Source: an uncultured Faecalibacterium sp. (GTDB lineage Bacteria; Bacillota; Clostridia; Oscillospirales; Ruminococcaceae). Taken from it: DNA of 36,834 bases. Shown piece after piece: positions 9,422-18,018 of the stretch. The notes beneath the pieces were generated by a model. The model searched no databases and was not told the DNA's origin. It saw nothing but the letters and a program-made list of their open reading frames with translations. The position numbers were made by a program, and so were the translations under genes. Every line of letters begins with the position of its first letter. Positions within the stretch are counted from its first letter, which is position 1. The stretch is from contig CAKTCK010000017.1 of assembly GCA_934539245.1 (NCBI GenBank), forward strand, positions 1 to 36,834, given 5' to 3'.

Positions 9422-11251
9422 ATGGCTCAAGCAAAAGAAAATAACCCCGCACCCCGCGCAAATGCTCCGGCAGCGCCCAAGGCAGCCGCTGCAAACGGCA
9501 CTGCTCCCGCAGGGGAAAAGCGTACCCGTCCCACCACCCGCCGCCCCTACTATAACCGCCGCCCGCGCCGTGCGCAGCAGCCCAAGGAGGCAGCGACCCC
9601 CATCCATATTTACCCGCTGGGCGGTCTGGGCGAGGTCGGCAAGAACATGACCGTCTACGAGTGCAACGGTGATATGATCATCGTGGATTGTGGCCTGGTG
9701 TTCCCGGACAGTGAGATGTTCGGCGTGGACATGGTCATCCCGGACTTCACCTTTGTGGTGCAGAACAAGGATAAGATCAAGGGTCTGCTCATCACCCACG
9801 GCCACGAGGACCACATTGGCAGCATTCCCTACCTGCTGCAAAAGCTCAGCCTGCCGGTGTACGGCACCCGCTTGACCTGCGGTCTGATCAAAAACAAGCT
9901 GGAGGAGTTCGGCCTTGCCGGCAAGACCAAGTTTGTGGAGATCGTGCCCCGGCAGAAGATCAAGCTGGGCTGCTTTACCGTGGAGCCCATCCATGTGAAC
10001 CACTCCATCCCGGATGCCGTGGCTTTTGCTATCGACAGCCCCGCCGGTACCATCATCCAGACCGGCGACTTTAAGATCGACTACACCCCGCTGGCCTGCG
10101 GCGTGACCGACCTGTCCACCCTGTCCGAGTACGGGCAGCGCGGTGTGCTGGCTTTGCTGAGCGACTCCACCAACGCGGAGCGCCCGGGCTTTACCGCCAC
10201 CGAGCAGAAGGTGGCCGCCGGTGTGCGCAGCCTGTTTGCCCGCGCCCGCAATAAGCGCATTATCATTGCGACCTTTGCCTCCAACATCTACCGCGTGCAG
10301 CAGATCATTGATCTGGCCGTGGAGGATGGCCGCAAGGTGGCCTTCAGCGGACGCAGCATGGTCAACAACACCGCCATGGCGCAGGAGCTGGGCTATATGC
10401 ACATCCCGGAGGGGACTCTGATCAGCGTAGACGAGCTGAACCAGTACCCGCCGGAGCAGGTGGTGCTGGTGACTACCGGCAGTCAGGGCGAGCCTCTGAG
10501 CGCGCTGAGCCGTATGGCCTCCTGCAGCCATCGTCAGGTGCGGGTAGGCCCCGGCGACTTCATCATCATCTCCGCCAACCCCATCCCCGGCAACGAAAAG
10601 AGCGTGACCAAGATCGTCAACGGTCTGCTGCTGCTGGGCGCAGAGGTCATCTACGAGAGCATGTACGATGTGCACGTTTCCGGTCACGCCTGTCAGGAGG
10701 AGCAGAAGCTGATGCTCACCCTGACCAAGCCTAAGTACTTCCTGCCCGTGCACGGCGAGTATAAGCAGCTGAAAAAGCACGCCCTCACTGCTGCAAGTCT
10801 GGGCATTCCCACCAGCAATATCCTGATCGCCGAAAACGGCTCCAACGTTATCCTCTCGCAGGACGAGATGAAGCTGGGCGAGCCGGTGACCGCCGGTGCC
10901 GTTATGGTGGACGGCCTTGGCGTGGGCGATGTGGGCAACGTGGTGCTGCGGGACCGCAAGCACCTCTCCGAGGACGGTCTTGTTATCATCGTGGCTACCG
11001 TGGACAGCAAGACCGGCAAGGTGCTGGCCGGGCCGGATCTGGTAAGCCGGGGCTTCGTGTATGTGCGCGAGAACGAGAGCCTGATGGACGGTGCCCAGAG
11101 CATTGTGGAAAATGCACTGGAACGCTGTGTGGACGAGCACGTCCGGGACTGGAACAGCGTAAAGACCCGTGTGCGTGAGGCGCTGAGCAGTTATATCTAC
11201 CGGCGCACCAAGCGCAGCCCGATGATCCTACCGATCCTGATGGAGGTCTGA
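9422..11251 (+). CDS. rnjA: ribonuclease J
   Basis: Metallo-beta-lactamase / beta-CASP ribonuclease with 5'-3' exonuclease and endonuclease activity, central to mRNA decay and rRNA maturation in Firmicutes. Of 609 residues, the first 58 or so form a low-complexity Ala/Pro/Arg-rich extension not found in Bacillus RNase J1. The core then starts at PIHIYPLGGLGEVGKN. The zinc motif HGHEDH is at 126-131. DSTNAERPG and the phosphate-binding GSQGEPLSALSRMA belong to the beta-CASP region, and PVHGEY is also conserved. The ATG has a GGAGGT site. It is the first gene of a unit with the gdpP-type gene and glf. Confidence 0.95.
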   Translation: MAQAKENNPAPRANAPAAPKAAAANGTAPAGEKRTRPTTRRPYYNRRPRRAQQPKEAATPIHIYPLGGLGEVGKNMTVYECNGDMIIVDCGLVFPDSEMFGVDMVIPDFTFVVQNKDKIKGLLITHGHEDHIGSIPYLLQKLSLPVYGTRLTCGLIKNKLEEFGLAGKTKFVEIVPRQKIKLGCFTVEPIHVNHSIPDAVAFAIDSPAGTIIQTGDFKIDYTPLACGVTDLSTLSEYGQRGVLALLSDSTNAERPGFTATEQKVAAGVRSLFARARNKRIIIATFASNIYRVQQIIDLAVEDGRKVAFSGRSMVNNTAMAQELGYMHIPEGTLISVDELNQYPPEQVVLVTTGSQGEPLSALSRMASCSHRQVRVGPGDFIIISANPIPGNEKSVTKIVNGLLLLGAEVIYESMYDVHVSGHACQEEQKLMLTLTKPKYFLPVHGEYKQLKKHALTAASLGIPTSNILIAENGSNVILSQDEMKLGEPVTAGAVMVDGLGVGDVGNVVLRDRKHLSEDGLVIIVATVDSKTGKVLAGPDLVSRGFVYVRENESLMDGAQSIVENALERCVDEHVRDWNSVKTRVREALSSYIYRRTKRSPMILPILMEV

Positions 11252-11258
11252 CCCGGGC

Positions 11259-11275
11259 GCACCGCAAGGCGGTGC
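11259..11275 (+). other. small perfect hairpin between rnjA and the gdpP-type gene
   Basis: GCACCGC at 11259-11265 and GCGGTGC at 11269-11275 enclose an AAG loop. It has no T-run, so it is more likely an mRNA-stability or processing structure than a terminator. Confidence 0.5.
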
Positions 11276-11300
11276 AGCGTCTGAGGAGGCAAAAAAACCA

Positions 11301-13280
11301 ATGAAACGTAAACCAAGATGGACACTGAAAATGCTCACGGCCAGTCTGGCGGTGCTGTGCGGCCTTTTGCTGCTGGCGCTGCTGGTGCAGCGCCCCATGG
11401 CATGGCCGCTGCTGGCTGTGCTGGTGGTGCTGTGGGGCATAGGGGCGACCCTGTTCCGTTGCAAGCTGCGCAGCTGGGTGGTGCGCTGGACAAGCGGTAC
11501 CACCTTTGAAAAATCCAAGGTGCAGTTCAGTCTGGAGCCCCTTTCCCAGCCTGCGGCGCTGCTTTCCGGCGAGACGGTGCTGTGGTACAACAGCCAGTTC
11601 CGCACCCGTCTGCTGGGCGGGCAGGATGTGCTGGCCAGCCGGGTGCAGAAGCTGCTGCCCGGGCTGGATCTGCAATTGTGCCGCAAGCGTGAGGGACAGC
11701 TGCTGACCCTTGCCGACGGCTACTGGAGCGTGCACAGCTCCACCGTGCCCGGCGAAGCCGAAAGCATGACCCTGCTGGTGCTGAACGAGGAGACCGAGCT
11801 GCGCCGCATCGAGGCAGAGTACAAGGCCAGCCGTCCGGGGTATCTTGCCTTTCAGCTGGACGGCTACGACGATGTGTTCGGGGATCTGATGGACAGCGAG
11901 CGCGCCCGCCTGCTGGAGGGCGTCAACCGCATTCTGGAGGATATGATCGGGCGCGGCAGCGGCTTTCTGCGCCGGGTAGGCAGCGGCGGCCGCTACATCG
12001 CCGTGGTGGAGGAGCGCCAGCTGGAGCAGTTCTCCAACCGTGGTTACGATGTGCTGGATAAGATCCGCGCACTGGACCCCGGCGTGAGTCTTTCAATGTC
12101 CATTGGTATCGGACGCGGCGCACGCACCCTGCGGGAAGCGCAGGATATGGCAGAGCACGCGCTGGATATGGCGCAGGGACGCGGCGGTGATCAGGCCGCT
12201 GAGATGACGCTGGACGGCTTTACCTTCTACGGCGGCGTGAGCCACGGCGTGGAAAAGCGCAGCAAGGTGCGCAGCCGCCTTGTGGCCGACCAGCTGGTCA
12301 AGCTGATCAAGGAAGCCGACCATGTGGTCATCATGGGTCACCGCATGAGCGATCTGGATGCTATCGGCGCAGCCGAGGGCGTGCTGCGCATTTGTAAAAT
12401 ATGCGATGTGCCGGCGGTCATCGCCGTCCGGCGGGACGCCACGCTGGCGGCCAGTCTGATCGATGCGCTGTGCAAGGCGGGGCAGAAGGATGACTTCATC
12501 GACCCCAAGGACGCCCTGCCCATCATCTCCAAGCGTACCCTGTGCATCGTGGTGGATACATATCAGGTGGGTCTTGTGGAAAGCAAGGACATTCTGGAAA
12601 AATGCGGCAAGGTGGCCGTTATTGATCACCACCGCAAGGGCGTGGGATACATCGAAAATCCGGCGCTGGTCTGTCACGAGCCCTATTCCTCCTCGGCCAG
12701 CGAGCTGGTCACCGAGCTGTTGCAGTATGTGGGCGAGCGGGACGACAAGCCCAACCGTATAGAGGCCGAAGGTCTGCTTGCCGGTATCCTGCTGGATACG
12801 CAGGACTTTACCCTGCACACCGGTGTGCGCACCTTTGAAGCCGCTGCTGCCCTGCGCCGCTACGGCGCAGAGACCGAGCGGGTGCGCCGGCTGTTCGATG
12901 TGACCATGGTGGAGTACAACGCCAAGGCCGATCTGGTGGAAAAGGCGCAGATGTACAAAAACTGTGCCATCTCCATCGGCGGCGAGATCGCCCCGGAAGC
13001 CCGGGTCGCCATTGCGCAGGCCGCCAACGACCTGCTGCGCATTCAGGGCGTGGACGCCAGCTTTGTGGCAGTGCAGGTGGGCAACGGGGTGAATGTCTCT
13101 GCCCGCAGCATGGGGGCCGTGAATGTGCAGGTGATCATGGAGTCGCTGGGCGGCGGCGGTCATCAGACCATGGCAGCAGCCCAGCTGAAGCATATCACCC
13201 CGCAGGCGGCACGCAGCCGCATTCAGGACGCTATCGACCAATATTTTCTCTCCCAGAAAAAGACTACGCCGGAAACATGA
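11301..13280 (+). CDS. gdpP: GdpP-type cyclic-di-AMP phosphodiesterase
   Basis: Hydrolyses c-di-AMP, the second messenger of cell-wall and potassium balance. The 659 residues follow the GdpP/YybT order: two membrane helices at about 10-29 and 34-52, a PAS-like sensor region, a degenerate GGDEF domain (ending ALDMAQGRGGDQAAE near 287-301), then DHH and DHHA1 domains. DHH metal ligands are visible in MGHRMSDLDAIG (345-356), VVDT (417-420), IDHHRKG (441-447) and LLDT (497-500); GGGGHQ of DHHA1 is at 617-622. The ATG has a GAGGAGG site. It lies between rnjA and glf in one probable operon. Confidence 0.93.
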   Translation: MKRKPRWTLKMLTASLAVLCGLLLLALLVQRPMAWPLLAVLVVLWGIGATLFRCKLRSWVVRWTSGTTFEKSKVQFSLEPLSQPAALLSGETVLWYNSQFRTRLLGGQDVLASRVQKLLPGLDLQLCRKREGQLLTLADGYWSVHSSTVPGEAESMTLLVLNEETELRRIEAEYKASRPGYLAFQLDGYDDVFGDLMDSERARLLEGVNRILEDMIGRGSGFLRRVGSGGRYIAVVEERQLEQFSNRGYDVLDKIRALDPGVSLSMSIGIGRGARTLREAQDMAEHALDMAQGRGGDQAAEMTLDGFTFYGGVSHGVEKRSKVRSRLVADQLVKLIKEADHVVIMGHRMSDLDAIGAAEGVLRICKICDVPAVIAVRRDATLAASLIDALCKAGQKDDFIDPKDALPIISKRTLCIVVDTYQVGLVESKDILEKCGKVAVIDHHRKGVGYIENPALVCHEPYSSSASELVTELLQYVGERDDKPNRIEAEGLLAGILLDTQDFTLHTGVRTFEAAAALRRYGAETERVRRLFDVTMVEYNAKADLVEKAQMYKNCAISIGGEIAPEARVAIAQAANDLLRIQGVDASFVAVQVGNGVNVSARSMGAVNVQVIMESLGGGGHQTMAAAQLKHITPQAARSRIQDAIDQYFLSQKKTTPET

Positions 13281-13301
13281 CCGGCAAAAGGGGAATAAAA
13301 C

Positions 13302-14405
13302 ATGAAACAGTATGATTATCTTATCGTTGGTGCCGGTCTGTTCGGTGCCGTGTTTGCCCACGAAGCCAAAAAGGCGGGCAAAAAGTGTCTGGTCATCGAT
13401 AAGCGCGACCATATCGCGGGCAATATCTACACCGAGAATGTGGAGGGCATCAATGTGCACCGCTACGGCGCGCATATCTTCCACACCAACAACAAGGCTG
13501 TGTGGCAGTATGTGAACCAGTTTGCAGAGTTCAACCGCTACACCAATAGCCCGGTGGCTAACTACCACGGTCAGATCTACAACCTGCCCTTCAACATGAA
13601 CACCTTTAACAAGATGTGGGGCGTTGTGACCCCTGCCGAGGCTAAGGCCAAGATCGAGGAGCAGAAGGCCGCTGCGGGCATCACCGACCCGCAGAATCTC
13701 GAAGAGCAGGCCATCAGCCTTGTGGGCACCGATATCTACGAAAAGCTCATTAAGGGCTACACCGGTAAGCAGTGGGGACGCCCCTGCACCGAGCTGCCCG
13801 CCTTTATCATCAAGCGTCTGCCGGTGCGCTTTACCTACGACGACAACTACTTCAACGCCCTGTATCAGGGCATCCCCAATGGTGGCTACACCGCCATGGT
13901 TGAAAAGATGCTGGCTGATACCGAGGTGCGTCTGAACGTGGATTATCTGGCCGACAAGGCTGCGCTGGACGCACTGGCTGAGAAGGTGGTCTACACCGGC
14001 CCGGTGGATGCCTACTTCGGCTACCGTCTGGGTGCTTTGCAGTACCGCAGCGTTCGCTTTGAGACCGAGGTGCTGGACACCGATAACTATCAGGGCAACG
14101 CGGTGGTCAACTACACCGATGCCGAGACCCCCTACACCCGCATCATCGAGCACAAGCACTTCGAGTTCGGAACCCAGCCCAAGACCGTCATCAGCCGGGA
14201 GTACAGCGCCGAGTGGAAAAAGGGCGACGAGCCCTATTATCCCGTCAATGACGAGAAGAACGGCGCGCTGTATGCACAGTACAAGGCACTGGCTGATGCC
14301 GAGCCGGGCGTGATCTTCGGCGGCCGTCTGGGCGAGTACAAGTACTACGATATGGATAAGGTCATCGAGGTGGCGCTGGACGTCGCCGCAAAGGAACTGG
14401 CATAA
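13302..14405 (+). CDS. glf: UDP-galactopyranose mutase
   Basis: Flavoenzyme that interconverts UDP-galactopyranose and UDP-galactofuranose, the donor for galactofuranose in surface polysaccharides. The 367 residues are family length. The N-terminal FAD fold has VGAGLFGAVFAHEA at about 9-22 and VIDKRDHIAGN near 31-41; RYGAHIFHT at 54-62 and YTGKQWGRPCTELP at about 153-166 are typical. It starts 21 bases after the gdpP-type gene with an AAGGGGA site. Glycosyltransferases that would use UDP-Galf are not in this window, so the setting gives no hint of the polymer made. Confidence 0.96.
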   Translation: MKQYDYLIVGAGLFGAVFAHEAKKAGKKCLVIDKRDHIAGNIYTENVEGINVHRYGAHIFHTNNKAVWQYVNQFAEFNRYTNSPVANYHGQIYNLPFNMNTFNKMWGVVTPAEAKAKIEEQKAAAGITDPQNLEEQAISLVGTDIYEKLIKGYTGKQWGRPCTELPAFIIKRLPVRFTYDDNYFNALYQGIPNGGYTAMVEKMLADTEVRLNVDYLADKAALDALAEKVVYTGPVDAYFGYRLGALQYRSVRFETEVLDTDNYQGNAVVNYTDAETPYTRIIEHKHFEFGTQPKTVISREYSAEWKKGDEPYYPVNDEKNGALYAQYKALADAEPGVIFGGRLGEYKYYDMDKVIEVALDVAAKELA

Positions 14406-14415
14406 ACGGTTTTTA

Positions 14416-14441
14416 ATGGCCGACGCGTTCGCTTTGGCCAT
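14416..14441 (+). repeat. hairpin repeat, diverged member
   Basis: ATGGCC at 14416-14421 pairs with GGCCAT at 14436-14441 around a 14-base loop. Read on the minus strand, the loop starts AAAGCGAACGCG, which resembles the AGAGCGAAGCGG loop of the two hairpin repeats at 14529 and 24797. Confidence 0.45.
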
Positions 14442-14470
14442 CTTCAGAGGAAAAATTTTTTGGTAAAAAT

Positions 14471-14504
14471 GTGTTTATCGCGGCCTGCAGGCCGCGATAA
14501 ACAC
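14471..14504. repeat. perfect 34-bp palindrome between glf and rplI
   Basis: The 17-base arm GTGTTTATCGCGGCCTG is followed directly by its exact reverse complement. On the + strand it is followed by an A-rich run; on the minus strand it is followed by ATTTTTACC and more T-rich sequence. It therefore looks like an intrinsic terminator for minus-strand transcription, although no minus-strand gene lies to its right. It could also be a protein-binding site. Confidence 0.85.
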
Positions 14505-14528
14505 GAAAAAAGAAAAAATTCCTTGTAG

Positions 14529-14555
14529 AATGTCCAGAGCGCAGCGGAGGACATT
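14529..14555 (+). repeat. intergenic hairpin repeat, copy 1
   Basis: AATGTCC and GGACATT form a 7-bp stem around the 13-base loop AGAGCGCAGCGGA. A second copy lies at 24797-24823 with one compensatory stem pair change and one loop change. Confidence 0.75.
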
Positions 14556-14577
14556 TGAAATGCTGCCCCGCTTCCTC

Positions 14578-14606
14578 TTGCCCAAAAACGACAAATGCGC
14601 TATACT
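14578..14606 (+). promoter_or_regulatory. promoter of rplI
   Basis: TTGCCC at 14578-14583, a 17-base spacer and TATACT at 14601-14606. The -35 is embedded in TTCCTCTTGC (14572-14581), a string also found at the deoB and pyk promoters. Confidence 0.7.
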
Positions 14607-14656
14607 ATTACTATAAGACTGCACCGGTTTTCCGGTGAGAAGTGAGGGATACTATC

Positions 14657-15112
14657 ATGAAAGTGATTCTGAAGCAGGATATCAAGGGCATCGGCAAGAA
14701 GGACGAGATCCACGAGGTCTCCGACGGCTACGCCCGCAACTACCTGTTCCCGCGCAAGCTGGCCGCTGTGGCGGATGCCAGCGCTGTGAACATGGCGCGC
14801 GGCAAGGAGGCCGCAGCCGATTTCCACGAAGCCGAGAATGTGGCAGCTGCCAAGGCTCTGGCTGCCAAGATCGAAGGCAAGACCGTGACCATCAAGGCCA
14901 AGGGCGGCGCATCCGGCCGTCTGCACGGCAAGGTGACTGGCAAGGAAGTTGCCGAGGCACTGGCTGCGCTGGCAGGTGCACCCATCGACAAAAAGAAGAT
15001 CGAGCTGGAGACCAAGGACATCAAGGATGCCGGCGTGTTCAACGGCAAAGTCCGTCTGTACGTTGGCGTCGTGGCTTCCTTCAAGATCCAGGTGGAAGTG
15101 GAACAGGCCTGA
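14657..15112 (+). CDS. rplI: 50S ribosomal protein L9
   Basis: Large-subunit protein at the base of the L1 stalk that helps hold the reading frame. The 151 residues have the usual length. The N-terminal domain ([18 protein letters not shown], then [13 protein letters not shown]) is followed by a long Ala-rich helix and the C-terminal domain ([16 protein letters not shown]). The start at MKVILKQ is chosen over an in-frame GTG 15 bases upstream because it fits the family and has GAGGG at 14644-14648. dnaB follows beyond a terminator, the classic rplI-dnaB neighbourhood. Confidence 0.96.
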   Translation: MKVILKQDIKGIGKKDEIHEVSDGYARNYLFPRKLAAVADASAVNMARGKEAAADFHEAENVAAAKALAAKIEGKTVTIKAKGGASGRLHGKVTGKEVAEALAALAGAPIDKKKIELETKDIKDAGVFNGKVRLYVGVVASFKIQVEVEQA

Positions 15113-15126
15113 TCTGTGTGCCGTTT

Positions 15127-15155
15127 GCGCCCCCTCACAGCAGGGGGCGCTTTTT
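15127..15155 (+). terminator. intrinsic terminator after rplI
   Basis: GCGCCCCC at 15127-15134 pairs with GGGGGCGC at 15143-15150, followed by five T. Only a weak promoter-like pair (TTTACA and GATAAG) lies between it and dnaB, so dnaB may rely partly on read-through. Confidence 0.85.
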
Positions 15156-15198
15156 GGCTTTACAGGATGCTTTGGATTTTGGATAAGGACAAACTACT

Positions 15199-16599
15199 AT
15201 GCCGAACGAACGACGTTATTCCAATGAACTGAATCTGGAGAGCGTGGGCATCAATCTGCCCTACAATATGCAGGCGGAGCAGAGCGTGCTGGGCGCAGTG
15301 CTGCTCAAGCCCGACACCCTGACCGATCTGGTGGAGATCATCAAGCCGGAAATGTTCTACACCCGGCAGAACGCCCAGATCTGGACCGAGATGCTGCGCC
15401 TGTTTACCAACGACCAGACCATTGATTTTGTCACCCTGCTGGATGCGGTGGTGTCCGATGGCGTGTTCCCCAGCGCAGATGAGGCCAAGATCTACCTGAC
15501 CGGTCTGGCAGAAACGGTGCCCAGCATCTCCAACGTAAAGGCCTATGCCCAGATCGTGCAGGAAAAATATCTGGTGCGCCAGCTGATGGGGGTTGCCAAA
15601 GACATTTTGCAGGACGCCGGGGACGAGCCGGACGCTGACCTTCTGCTGGAAAACGCCGAGCAGCGCATCTACGAGATCCGCTCCGGCCGCGATTCCAGCG
15701 CCCTGACCCCTCTTTCGTCCAGCATGGTGGAAACGCTGACCAACCTGCAAAAGATCAGCGGCCCGGATGCGGATAAGTACAAGGGCATCCCCACCGGTTT
15801 CCGTCTGCTGGATACCGTGCTTACCGGCCTTGGCCGCGGCGATCTGGTCATTTTGGCAGCCCGTCCCGGTATGGGCAAGACCAGCTTTGCGCTGAACATC
15901 GCCACCCGCGTGGCTATGCAGCAAAAGGTGCCGGTGGCCATCTTCAGCCTGGAAATGACCAAGGAGCAGCTGACCAACCGTATCCTCTCGTCAGAGGCCG
16001 GCATCGACAGTCAGGCCTTCCGTACCGGCGCACTGCGCGCTGAGGACTGGGAGTATCTGGCACTGGCTACGGAAAAACTGCACGATGCACCGATCTATAT
16101 GGACGACACCTCCGGCATTACCATCACCGAGATGAAGGCGAAGATCCGCCGGGTGAATCAGGACCCTGCCCGCCCCAACGTGGGTCTGATCGTCATCGAC
16201 TATTTGCAGCTGATGACCACCGGCCAGCGCAGCGAGAACCGTGTGCAGGAGATCAGTTCCATCACCCGAAACCTGAAGATCATGGCCAAGGAACTGAACG
16301 TGCCCATCATCGCACTGAGCCAGCTGTCCCGTGCAGTGGAAAAGCAGGGCAACAACTCCAGCCACCGCCCGCAGCTTTCGGACCTGCGCGACTCCGGTTC
16401 CATCGAGCAGGACGCCGACTGTGTTCTGTTTTTGTACCGCGATTCCTACTACGCCAGCCAGAACCCGGACGGTGCCGAGGTGGATGCCGATACCGCCGAG
16501 TGCATCGTGGCAAAGAACCGTCACGGCGAGACCAGCACCGTGCCGCTGGGCTGGGATGGTGCCCACACCCGCTTTATGGATGTGGACTTCAAGCGCTGA
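15199..16599 (+). CDS. dnaB: replicative DNA helicase DnaB
   Basis: Hexameric helicase that unwinds DNA at the replication fork; also called DnaC in Bacillus. The 466 residues show the N-terminal primase-interaction domain (NLPYNMQAEQSVLGAVLL, near 19-36), a linker, and the RecA-like ATPase with Walker A ARPGMGKTS at 221-229 and Walker B IVIDYLQLM at 331-339. ALSQLSRAVEKQ and SGSIEQDADCVLFLYR follow as in the family. An AAGGAC ribosome site precedes the ATG. The TGA overlaps the tilS ATG by one base. Confidence 0.97.
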   Translation: MPNERRYSNELNLESVGINLPYNMQAEQSVLGAVLLKPDTLTDLVEIIKPEMFYTRQNAQIWTEMLRLFTNDQTIDFVTLLDAVVSDGVFPSADEAKIYLTGLAETVPSISNVKAYAQIVQEKYLVRQLMGVAKDILQDAGDEPDADLLLENAEQRIYEIRSGRDSSALTPLSSSMVETLTNLQKISGPDADKYKGIPTGFRLLDTVLTGLGRGDLVILAARPGMGKTSFALNIATRVAMQQKVPVAIFSLEMTKEQLTNRILSSEAGIDSQAFRTGALRAEDWEYLALATEKLHDAPIYMDDTSGITITEMKAKIRRVNQDPARPNVGLIVIDYLQLMTTGQRSENRVQEISSITRNLKIMAKELNVPIIALSQLSRAVEKQGNNSSHRPQLSDLRDSGSIEQDADCVLFLYRDSYYASQNPDGAEVDADTAECIVAKNRHGETSTVPLGWDGAHTRFMDVDFKR

Positions 16600-18005
16600 T
16601 GGATGCCGCGATTCTTGCCCGGGTGGAGGATTTTTGCACCCGGGAGAGGCTTTTGCAGCCCGGCGTATCGCTGCGGCTGGCGGCGGCAGTCTCCGGCGGG
16701 GCGGACAGCATGGCGCTGCTGCTTTTGCTGCGGCAGTTGCAGCCGAGATTTGGCTATACGCTCTCGGCCTGCCATGTGAACCACGGTCTGCGCGGGCAGA
16801 GCGCCGACAGGGACGAGGCCTTTGTGCGGGCGGAATGCGCCCGCTTGGGCGTGCCGCTGCGGGTGTTCCATGCGGCGGAGCTGGCTCCGCCCCCGGCGCA
16901 TGCCGGGGAGGACTGGGCGCGCCGTCTGCGCTACACGGCCTTTGCGCAGCTGCAAGGGCAGGGGATAGATGCCATCGCCACGGCCCATACTGCGAATGAC
17001 CAGGCTGAGACCCTGCTGCTGCGGCTGGCACGCGGCACCGGGCTGCACGGTGCGGGCGGCATCCGGCCAAGGCGTGGGTGCTACCTGCGCCCGCTGCTTT
17101 GCCTGAGCCGTGCCGAGACCGAGGCCGTCTGCCGGGCGGCGGGGCAGCCGTGGGTCACCGATGAGACCAACGACACGGATGCCTACGCCCGCAACCGGCT
17201 GCGCCACAGCGCCCTGCCTGCGCTGGAAAGCACCAACGCGGCGGCGGTGCAGAATCTGGCGCGGTTCTGTGAAAAGGCCGCGCGGGCAGACGCCTACCTT
17301 GCTGCCGGGGCTGCAAAGCTTCTGGCGGCGGCACGCCTGCCCGGCGCTGAACCGGCGTGGCGGCTGGCACCTTTGCAGATGGCAGACCCGCTGCTGCTGG
17401 AAACTGCACTGCACAGCCTTGTGGCTCCGGTGCGGGATGCAGAGGAAAAGTATGTGCAGCTGCTGTGTGCCGTGGTACGGCAGGGCAGCGGTGCAGTACA
17501 GCTGACCGGGCAGGTGCGCTTTTGCGCCGGAAACGGCTGTCTGCGGCAGGAAATACTGCCGCAAGCGCGGCCCAGTCAGACGGAGAGAGCGCCGCAGCAA
17601 GTGCCTTTTTTGCCCGAAAAACAGCCGGAATTCCGGCTGCGCGGGGGCTGGAAGGGGAAAGCGGAGCTGTTAACAGCCGATTTTGAAGAAAAAATACAAG
17701 TCGTTCATAAAAAGGACTTAAAAAATCGGGCGGATTATGCTAGAATAACTACGTTGTACACTGATCTTGTTCTGCGCGCCCGACAGCCGGGAGACCGCTT
17801 CCGGCCTGTGGGGCGGGGCTTGAGCAAGCCGCTGCGAAAGTGGATGAACGAGGCCGGTGTCCCGAACGACCTGCGGGATACGCTGCCGCTGCTTGCCAGC
17901 GGAAGCGAAATTTTATGGGTGTGTGGGGAAGGCTTTGCCGATGGCCTTGCACCGGACGCGGAAAGCAGATGGGTCCTGCACTTGAATGCAGAGATCGAAA
18001 CATAG
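16599..18005 (+). CDS. tilS: tRNA(Ile)-lysidine synthase
   Basis: Attaches lysine to C34 of the CAU-anticodon tRNA-Ile so that it reads AUA. The 468 residues include the PP-loop SGGADS at 32-37, the family CHVNHGLRG at 58-66 and HTANDQAETLLLRLARGTG, and a C-terminal domain with RARQPGDRFRPVG and SKPLRKWMNEAGVP. The ATG lies in TGATG with the dnaB stop, so it is probably coupled to dnaB translation; earlier in-frame starts would lie within dnaB. A short AT-rich patch near 17690-17750 stands out from the GC-rich surroundings. hpt follows after 13 bases. Confidence 0.95.
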   Translation: MDAAILARVEDFCTRERLLQPGVSLRLAAAVSGGADSMALLLLLRQLQPRFGYTLSACHVNHGLRGQSADRDEAFVRAECARLGVPLRVFHAAELAPPPAHAGEDWARRLRYTAFAQLQGQGIDAIATAHTANDQAETLLLRLARGTGLHGAGGIRPRRGCYLRPLLCLSRAETEAVCRAAGQPWVTDETNDTDAYARNRLRHSALPALESTNAAAVQNLARFCEKAARADAYLAAGAAKLLAAARLPGAEPAWRLAPLQMADPLLLETALHSLVAPVRDAEEKYVQLLCAVVRQGSGAVQLTGQVRFCAGNGCLRQEILPQARPSQTERAPQQVPFLPEKQPEFRLRGGWKGKAELLTADFEEKIQVVHKKDLKNRADYARITTLYTDLVLRARQPGDRFRPVGRGLSKPLRKWMNEAGVPNDLRDTLPLLASGSEILWVCGEGFADGLAPDAESRWVLHLNAEIET

Positions 18006-18018
18006 GAGGAAAAAACAA

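Noticed and set aside
9187..9444. An 85-codon frame running from the rnjA leader into rnjA
   Set aside because: It begins with GTG without a ribosome site and overlaps the start of rnjA in another frame.
15159..15187. TTTACA with GATAAG as a dnaB promoter
   Set aside because: The -10 match is weak and it overlaps the ribosome site region, so it was not listed as a feature.
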